From positions 1-64,000 of the forward strand of contig CAYFNH010000001.1 of NCBI GenBank assembly GCA_964344435.1: 64,000 nt of DNA, read 5' to 3'. This DNA comes from Thiopontia sp964344435. Lineage in GTDB: Bacteria > Pseudomonadota > Gammaproteobacteria > GCF-002020875. The position numbers and the translations under genes are program-made. Positions 58,909-64,000 of the stretch are shown here, in pieces. A model generated the notes under the pieces. The model was not told the origin of the DNA, did not search any database, and was given only the letters and a program-made list of their open reading frames with translations. Every line of letters starts with the position of its first letter. The first letter of the stretch is position 1.

Positions 58909-60308
58909 AACCCTATATTCTGGTGGTGGATGATGAACCGGAGATCCGCAACACCGTATGCGATATCCTCGAGGACGAGGGGTATGAGGTCGAGACCGCC
59001 GAGGATGGCCAATCCGCACGGCGCAAGCGCCAGAACCGACGTCCCGATCTGATCCTGCTCGACATCTGGATGCCCGATATCGACGGCATCACCCTGCTCA
59101 AGGAGTGGTCCGGAGAAGAGGATGCAGAATCACTGCCCATCATCATGATGTCCGGCCACGGCACTGTGGAGACTGCCGTCGAGGCAACCCGTCTGGGCGC
59201 CTATGATTTCCTCGAGAAGCCACTCTCGCTGGCCAAGCTGCTGTTGACACTGGGCAATGCCCTCAAGGCCTCCCGCCTGAAGCAGGAGAACCTCTCTCTG
59301 CAGCAGGAGCGACAGACCGCCCTCTCGCTCTCGGAGCCGACCGGAAAAAGTCAGCGTCTGCATGAACTGAAAAACAGTGCCGAGCGGATCGCCCAGCACC
59401 CCATGGCGATCCTCATTCAGGGCGAGTCCGGTGCCGGCAAGAAGCTGTTTGCACGCTACATTCACCAACACAGTCCCCAACGGGAGGGGCCGTTTGTGGT
59501 GGTCTCCGCCGGCTCGGTCGCCTCGGAAAACACCAACACCGAACTTTTTGGCAGTGAACACGGGGAGCAGATCCACTATGGCCGTCTGGAACAGGCCAAC
59601 CAGGGAACCCTGTTTCTGGAGGAGATTGGGGAGATGGCACCCAGCACCCAGTCACGCCTGATGGGGGCACTGGAGGCGGGCAGCTTTCTGCGTGTGGGAG
59701 GAACGGAGCCAATCCAGCCCCACTTCCGTATCATCGCCTCCACCCAGAAGAATCTGGCCGACGAGGTGAGTGCCGGTAACTTTCGCGAGGATCTCTACTT
59801 CCACCTTAACGGGGTGCCACTGCACATCCCCCCGCTGCGCGAGCGTCCGGAAGATATTCTCGACCTGCTCAACTACTATGTTGACCACTTCAACCTCCAT
59901 TTCAACCTCCCCTATCGCAGCTTCTCCATGGCCGCTCTCAACCTGCTGCGGCAGTACCCCTGGCCCGGCAACGTGCTGGAGCTGAAGAATCTGGTACAGC
60001 GCCTGCTGATCATGGGAGGCGAGGGCGAGATCGAGCAGAGCGAGGTGGCGCCAATGCTTTCGATGCAGATCGGTGCCAACACCACGGATGCCTCCGCCAT
60101 GACTGGCTCTGGTCTCGACCAGGAGCACTTCAATCTTCCACTGAAGGCGGCCCGTGAACGCTTCGAGTATGCCTACTTGATGCATCACCTGCAGGATACC
60201 CGGGGCAATGTCAGCCAGACTGCCGAGCGGGCCGGTGTCGAACGCACCAACCTCTACCGCAAACTGAAAGCACTCAACATCGACCCGAAGAACCTGCCGG
60301 ACTCATAG
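58905..60308 (+). CDS. ntrX: Response regulator NtrX, without GAFTGA motif
   Basis: 467 residues: receiver (D53 in LILLDIWMPDIDG, K in EKPLS), AAA+ domain, Fis-type helix-turn-helix (GNVSQTAERAGVERTNLYRK). Walker A reads GESGAGKKLFAR. Walker B is GTLFLEEIGEM. The loop that contacts sigma-54, normally GAFTGA, is replaced by EHGEQIHYGRLEQ, so it is not expected to activate sigma-54 polymerase in the classical way. Overlaps ntrY as ATGA and precedes trkA by two bases. Confidence 0.95.
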   Translation: MKPYILVVDDEPEIRNTVCDILEDEGYEVETAEDGQSARRKRQNRRPDLILLDIWMPDIDGITLLKEWSGEEDAESLPIIMMSGHGTVETAVEATRLGAYDFLEKPLSLAKLLLTLGNALKASRLKQENLSLQQERQTALSLSEPTGKSQRLHELKNSAERIAQHPMAILIQGESGAGKKLFARYIHQHSPQREGPFVVVSAGSVASENTNTELFGSEHGEQIHYGRLEQANQGTLFLEEIGEMAPSTQSRLMGALEAGSFLRVGGTEPIQPHFRIIASTQKNLADEVSAGNFREDLYFHLNGVPLHIPPLRERPEDILDLLNYYVDHFNLHFNLPYRSFSMAALNLLRQYPWPGNVLELKNLVQRLLIMGGEGEIEQSEVAPMLSMQIGANTTDASAMTGSGLDQEHFNLPLKAARERFEYAYLMHHLQDTRGNVSQTAERAGVERTNLYRKLKALNIDPKNLPDS

Positions 60309-60310
60309 CC

Positions 60311-61690
60311 ATGAAGATTATCATTCTCGGTGCCGGCTCGGTCGGCTCTTCGGTCGCTGAAAATCTGGCCCTGGAATCCAATGATGTCACCATGATCGAC
60401 ACCGATGCCGAACAGCTCCATGCGCTTCAGGACCGGCTCGATATCCGCACCATCATTGGCCATGCATCCCACCCGGATATTCTGCAGCAGGCGGGCGCCG
60501 CCGAGGCCGACATGCTGCTGGCCGTAACCGACAGTGACGAGGTCAACATGGTGGCCTGTCAGATGGCCGCCACCCTCTTCAACACCCCCAACAAGATCGC
60601 CCGGGTACGGGCACTCGCCTATCTCAACCGCAAGGAGCTGCTGCAGCAGGACCAGGCGATGGTCGATATGTTCATCAGCCCGGAGCAAGTGGTAACCGAC
60701 TACATCCAGAAGCTGCTGCAACGCCCCGGTTCACTACAGGTGCTCGACTTTGCCGATGGCAAGGTGCAGCTGGTCACGGTTCGAGCCTACTACGGCGGAC
60801 CACTGGTGGGGCATGAACTCAAGACCATTCGCGAGCATATGCCCGATATCGACATGCGCTTTGCCGCCATCTTCCGCAAGGGGCGCCCAATCATCCCCAA
60901 ACGGGAGACCATCATCGAAGTCGATGACGAGGTTCACTTCATCAGTGCACGCGAGAATATCGGCCAGGTGATGCGTGAGCTGCGTCGGGCCGATCGCCCC
61001 TACCGCACCATCATGATTGCCGGTGGCGGTCACATTGGTACCAGTCTGGCGCACGCCATCGAGGCGGATCACGATGTCAAAATCATCGAACGTGACGCCA
61101 AAAATGCCCAACGCCTCTCGGAGCAACTACAGAACACCATCGTGCTGCTGGGCGATGCCGCCAACAAGGAGCTGTTACTGGAGGAGAATATCGAGGATAT
61201 CGATGTCTTCATTGCGGTCACCAGTGATGATGAGGCCAATATTCTCTCCTCCATGCTGGCCAAACGGCTCGGTGCCCACAAGGTGATGACCCTGATCAAC
61301 AACCCCGCCTATGCCAACTTGGTGGAGAGCGACATCATCGATGTTGCCATCTCTCCGCAACAGGTGACCATCAGCTCGCTGCTGGCACGGGTACGCCAGG
61401 GAGATGTGGTGGTGGCCCACTCTCTGCGCCGGGGTGCAGCAGAGGCGACCGAGGCGATTGTTCACGCCGACTCCAAGGTGGTCGGCAAGACCATCGACAA
61501 GATCAAGATGCCACGAGGCACCTCGATTGGTGCCATCGTGCGCAACGAGGCGGTACTGATCGCCCACCACGACACCGTAATCCGGCCGGATGACCACCTG
61601 ATCCTCTTCCTGATCGACAAGAGTCGTATCCACGAGGTGGAGAAGCTGTTCCAGCCTGCAACCAAGAAATTCTCCCTGTTTTCCAACTAG
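60311..61690 (+). CDS. trkA: Trk potassium uptake regulatory protein TrkA
   Basis: Peripheral NAD(H)-binding subunit of the Trk potassium system. 459 residues with two RCK modules, each with its Rossmann motif: IIILGAGSVGSSVAENLALE and TIMIAGGGHIGTSLAHAIEA. TrkA_C domains follow each module. Placed between ntrX and trkH with two-base gaps, so potassium uptake probably shares a transcript with NtrYX; this order recurs in several proteobacteria. Confidence 0.97.
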   Translation: MKIIILGAGSVGSSVAENLALESNDVTMIDTDAEQLHALQDRLDIRTIIGHASHPDILQQAGAAEADMLLAVTDSDEVNMVACQMAATLFNTPNKIARVRALAYLNRKELLQQDQAMVDMFISPEQVVTDYIQKLLQRPGSLQVLDFADGKVQLVTVRAYYGGPLVGHELKTIREHMPDIDMRFAAIFRKGRPIIPKRETIIEVDDEVHFISARENIGQVMRELRRADRPYRTIMIAGGGHIGTSLAHAIEADHDVKIIERDAKNAQRLSEQLQNTIVLLGDAANKELLLEENIEDIDVFIAVTSDDEANILSSMLAKRLGAHKVMTLINNPAYANLVESDIIDVAISPQQVTISSLLARVRQGDVVVAHSLRRGAAEATEAIVHADSKVVGKTIDKIKMPRGTSIGAIVRNEAVLIAHHDTVIRPDDHLILFLIDKSRIHEVEKLFQPATKKFSLFSN

Positions 61691-61692
61691 AG

Positions 61693-63144
61693 ATGCAGCC
61701 ACAGGTTATCCAACGGGTTCTCGGCCTGCTACTGATGATCTTCAGTCTCAGTATGGTGCCTCCGGCCGTGGTCTCGCTGCTCTACCAGGATGGAGCCCTG
61801 TTTCCGTTTCTGCTGTCGATGGCGATCACCTTCATCTCCGGTCTGATCATCTGGCATCCGGTTCGGGCCATACGCAAGGAGCTGCGCATACGGGACGGGT
61901 TTCTGGTCGTGGTGCTGTTCTGGGTGGTGCTTGGAATCTCGGGCGCACTCCCCTTTGCACTCGGAACCACCCCGCACATGAGCGTGGTCGACGCTCTGTT
62001 TGAATCTCTCTCCGGCCTCACCACCACCGGTGCCACCGTAATCACCGGAATTGATCAGCTACCCAAATCCATCCTCTACTACCGCCAGCAGCTGCAGTGG
62101 CTGGGCGGCATGGGGATCATCGTCCTCGCCGTGGCCATTCTGCCAATGCTCGGGATTGGTGGCATGCAGCTCTATCGGGCGGAGACCCCGGGGCCGATCA
62201 AGGACAACAAACTCACTCCCCGCATCACCGAGACCGCCAAGGCGCTCTGGTACATCTACCTGGGGCTGACCCTTCTCTGTGGCCTGGCCTACTGGGCCGC
62301 CGGCATGAGTCCATTCGATGCGCTTTCACACAGTTTTTCGACCGTTGCCATCGGTGGCTTCTCCACCCATGACGCCAGTCTGGGCTGGTTTGACAGCCCC
62401 CTGATCGAGGCCATTGCGATCTTCTTCATGCTGCTCTCCGGTATCAACTTCTCACTCCACTTTGTCGCCTTCAGCCGCCTCACCCTCTCCCCCTATCGCA
62501 AGGATGCGGAGTTGCGCACCTATCTGCTGACCCTGGCAATCTCCGCCGCCGTCACCGTACTGTTCCTGCTCTTTTACGGTACCTTTTCCAACCCTGCAGA
62601 ATCATTGCGTCACGGAGTGTTTCAGGCGGTCTCCATCGCCACCACTACCGGCTTCACCACCACACCCCACTATCTCTGGCCCAGCTTCCTGCCAATATTG
62701 CTACTCTTCACCAGCTTTATCGGTGGCTGTGCCGGCTCCACGGCCGGGGGGATGAAGGTAATCCGCTTTCTGATGCTGTTTCGCCAGGGGGTTCGCGAGA
62801 TCACCCGCCTGATCCACCCCAATGCCCAGATTCTGGTCAAGATTGGCAACAAACCCCTTCCAGAGAAGGTGATCTCTGCGGTGTGGGGCTTCTTTTCGCT
62901 CTATGTTGCAAGCTTCAGCATCATGCTGCTACTACTGATGGCAACCGGCCTTGACCAGGTAACCGCGTTCTCGGCACTGGCCGCCTGCATGAACAACCTG
63001 GGGCCGGGGCTGGGAGATGTAGGGGCCCACTATGGTGATATCAATGCCGTTGCCAAGACCATCCTCAGCTTTGCCATGTTGGTGGGGCGACTGGAGGTAT
63101 TCAGCATACTGGTGTTATTCTCCCCGGCATTCTGGAAAAGATAA
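61693..63144 (+). CDS. trkH: Trk potassium transporter subunit TrkH
   Basis: Inner-membrane potassium channel-like transporter. 483 residues with about ten to twelve helices and four pore-loop repeats: SGLTTTGATVITGIDQLPKS, STVAIGGFSTHDASLG, VSIATTTGFTTTPHYLWPSF, and a fourth near AACMNNLGPGLGDVGAHY. GGCAGSTAGGMKVIRFLMLF lies in the middle. Last gene of the long def-to-trkH run; repeat C2 begins ten bases after its stop. Confidence 0.97.
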   Translation: MQPQVIQRVLGLLLMIFSLSMVPPAVVSLLYQDGALFPFLLSMAITFISGLIIWHPVRAIRKELRIRDGFLVVVLFWVVLGISGALPFALGTTPHMSVVDALFESLSGLTTTGATVITGIDQLPKSILYYRQQLQWLGGMGIIVLAVAILPMLGIGGMQLYRAETPGPIKDNKLTPRITETAKALWYIYLGLTLLCGLAYWAAGMSPFDALSHSFSTVAIGGFSTHDASLGWFDSPLIEAIAIFFMLLSGINFSLHFVAFSRLTLSPYRKDAELRTYLLTLAISAAVTVLFLLFYGTFSNPAESLRHGVFQAVSIATTTGFTTTPHYLWPSFLPILLLFTSFIGGCAGSTAGGMKVIRFLMLFRQGVREITRLIHPNAQILVKIGNKPLPEKVISAVWGFFSLYVASFSIMLLLLMATGLDQVTAFSALAACMNNLGPGLGDVGAHYGDINAVAKTILSFAMLVGRLEVFSILVLFSPAFWKR

Positions 63145-63154
63145 TCCGTATCTG

Positions 63155-63262
63155 TTCAGCTTACCCCTGAAATCCACCATCTCTACGTTCAAAAATGGTC
63201 ATGTATACGTATACACTCACATTTTTTGCCTTGATATGATGGATTTCAGGGACAATCTGAAT
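63155..63262. repeat. Palindromic intergenic repeat, family C, copy 2
   Basis: Begins TTCAGCTTACCCCTGAAATC and ends ATTTCAGGGACAATCTGAAT, an imperfect inverse. The inner part holds AAAATG/CATTTT pairing and the perfect palindrome GTATACGTATAC. It matches copy 1 at 1099-1229 but lacks that copy's extra bases. Lies between trkH and gmk. Confidence 0.8.
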
Positions 63263-63341
63263 CAGATACAAGCCCCCGTGAAGTTACAACAATTCTAGGA
63301 TAGATGGCCATGATGAGCACAAACCGGAGTTCAAAGCAATT

Positions 63342-63968
63342 ATGAGTGATGGCACCTTATTTATCATTTCTGCCCCCTCCGGGGCCGGCAAATCGAGCCT
63401 GCTGCATGCAGCGCTGATCGAGAGCCGTGACAACCTGCAGCTCTCGGTCTCTCACACCACCCGTCCCCCACGCCCCGGCGAGGAGGATGGACTGCATTAC
63501 CACTTCACCACTGTCGAGCAATTCGAACAGGAGATCGAGAGCGATCAGTTTCTGGAGTATGCCAAGGTATTTGACAACTACTATGGCACCTCCGCCACCT
63601 GGGTGCGCGAAACCCTGCGCTTTGGCAAGGATGTCATTCTGGAGATCGACTGGCAGGGGGCACGGCTGGTACGCGAAAAGATTCCGGGCTCGGTCTCCAT
63701 CTTCATTGCCCCTCCATCTCTGACCACCCTGAGGGAGCGTCTGCACAACCGTGGTCAGGACAGCGATGAGGTGATTGAGCGTCGCCTGCAGGAGGCTGCC
63801 AGCGATATCACTCACTTTGAGGAGTATGACCACCTGATCATCAATGATGAGTTCGACCACGCCAAGGAGGAGCTGAAGGCGATCTTTCTGGCCAAACGTA
63901 CCGAACTGGCCATCCAGCGCCACCTTCACCACGACCTGCTGCAACAAATGGTAGCGCAAGCCCGCTGA
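63342..63968 (+). CDS. gmk: Guanylate kinase
   Basis: Phosphorylates GMP to GDP. 208 residues, standard length. The P-loop is IISAPSGAGKSSLLHAAL; SVSHTTRPPRPGEEDGLHYH and LEYAKVFDNYYGTS form the GMP-binding part; VILEIDWQGARLVREK is the following core strand. The ATG is preceded by GGAG about eleven bases upstream. A TATAGAAT stretch just after the stop (63973-63980) may be the promoter of the next gene; rpoZ is the usual neighbour, but lies outside the window. Confidence 0.98.
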   Translation: MSDGTLFIISAPSGAGKSSLLHAALIESRDNLQLSVSHTTRPPRPGEEDGLHYHFTTVEQFEQEIESDQFLEYAKVFDNYYGTSATWVRETLRFGKDVILEIDWQGARLVREKIPGSVSIFIAPPSLTTLRERLHNRGQDSDEVIERRLQEAASDITHFEEYDHLIINDEFDHAKEELKAIFLAKRTELAIQRHLHHDLLQQMVAQAR

Positions 63969-64000
63969 ATTCTATAGAATTGTCGCCCTTTTGGGGTTGT

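Overview
The window reads as a chromosome segment of a free-living or host-associated gammaproteobacterium outside the enteric group. The protein families and gene orders point there: rpmBG, an M16 protease pair followed by rsmD-coaD-ferredoxin, hslVU with a DUF971 gene, birA-coaX-dsbA, polA/thrB, purEK-topA-smg-dprA and def-fmt-rsmB-DUF4390-ntrYX-trkAH. The Allochromatium-type 2[4Fe-4S] ferredoxin, the c4/c5-type cytochrome and the many membrane hybrid histidine kinases suggest a respiratory bacterium related to Chromatiales or sulfur oxidisers. That placement is inference. No phage, insertion sequence, CRISPR array, tRNA or rRNA is visible. The DNA is moderately GC-rich throughout by eye, with no obvious foreign island.

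Layout. 1-4.5 kb: start of ilvE (minus, cut by the window edge), rpmB-rpmG, a hydantoinase-A-type gene, mutM, and an S24-like protein. 4.5-7.1 kb: first Cache/PAS hybrid kinase. 7.1-11.4 kb: a minus-strand run ending in rsmD, coaD and ferredoxin. 11.5-14.7 kb: ftsY, hslV, hslU. 14.9-17.6 kb: DUF971 and a hemerythrin-NIT-GGDEF gene broken by a 17-bp duplication. 17.6-20.3 kb: second hybrid kinase. 20.6-23 kb: coaX, birA, dsbA (minus). 23.2-25 kb: triheme cytochrome and divergent engB. 25-29.5 kb: polA, and divergent to it a small exported protein, thrB and a WGR-domain protein. 29.5-34.1 kb: RND efflux pair. 34.2-38.6 kb: a REC-kinase and an MHYT hybrid kinase facing each other tail to tail. 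38.7-44.7 kb: gltBD. 44.7-46.9 kb: motA (frameshifted), motB and a TPR protein. 46.9-53.3 kb: minus-strand purEK, topA, smg, dprA. 53.4-63.1 kb: one long plus-strand run from def to trkH. 63.3-64 kb: gmk.

The most distinctive content is outside the protein inventory. A family of structured repeats (four full copies and one shortened copy) has long inverted arms that differ between copies but stay complementary, one variable inner hairpin and one strongly conserved inner hairpin. Together they predict a three-way junction. A second, unrelated palindromic repeat occurs once near each end of the window. Five genes have a -10 hexamer placed 6-7 nt before their ATG and no ribosome binding site, which suggests leaderless mRNAs. 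Two genes of the motility/c-di-GMP area carry frame-breaking micro-mutations: a 17-bp perfect tandem duplication in the hemerythrin cyclase and a C6 tract in motA. They are candidates for reversible switching, decay or assembly error. Signalling is heavily represented: three hybrid kinases, one REC-kinase, NtrYX and a diguanylate cyclase.
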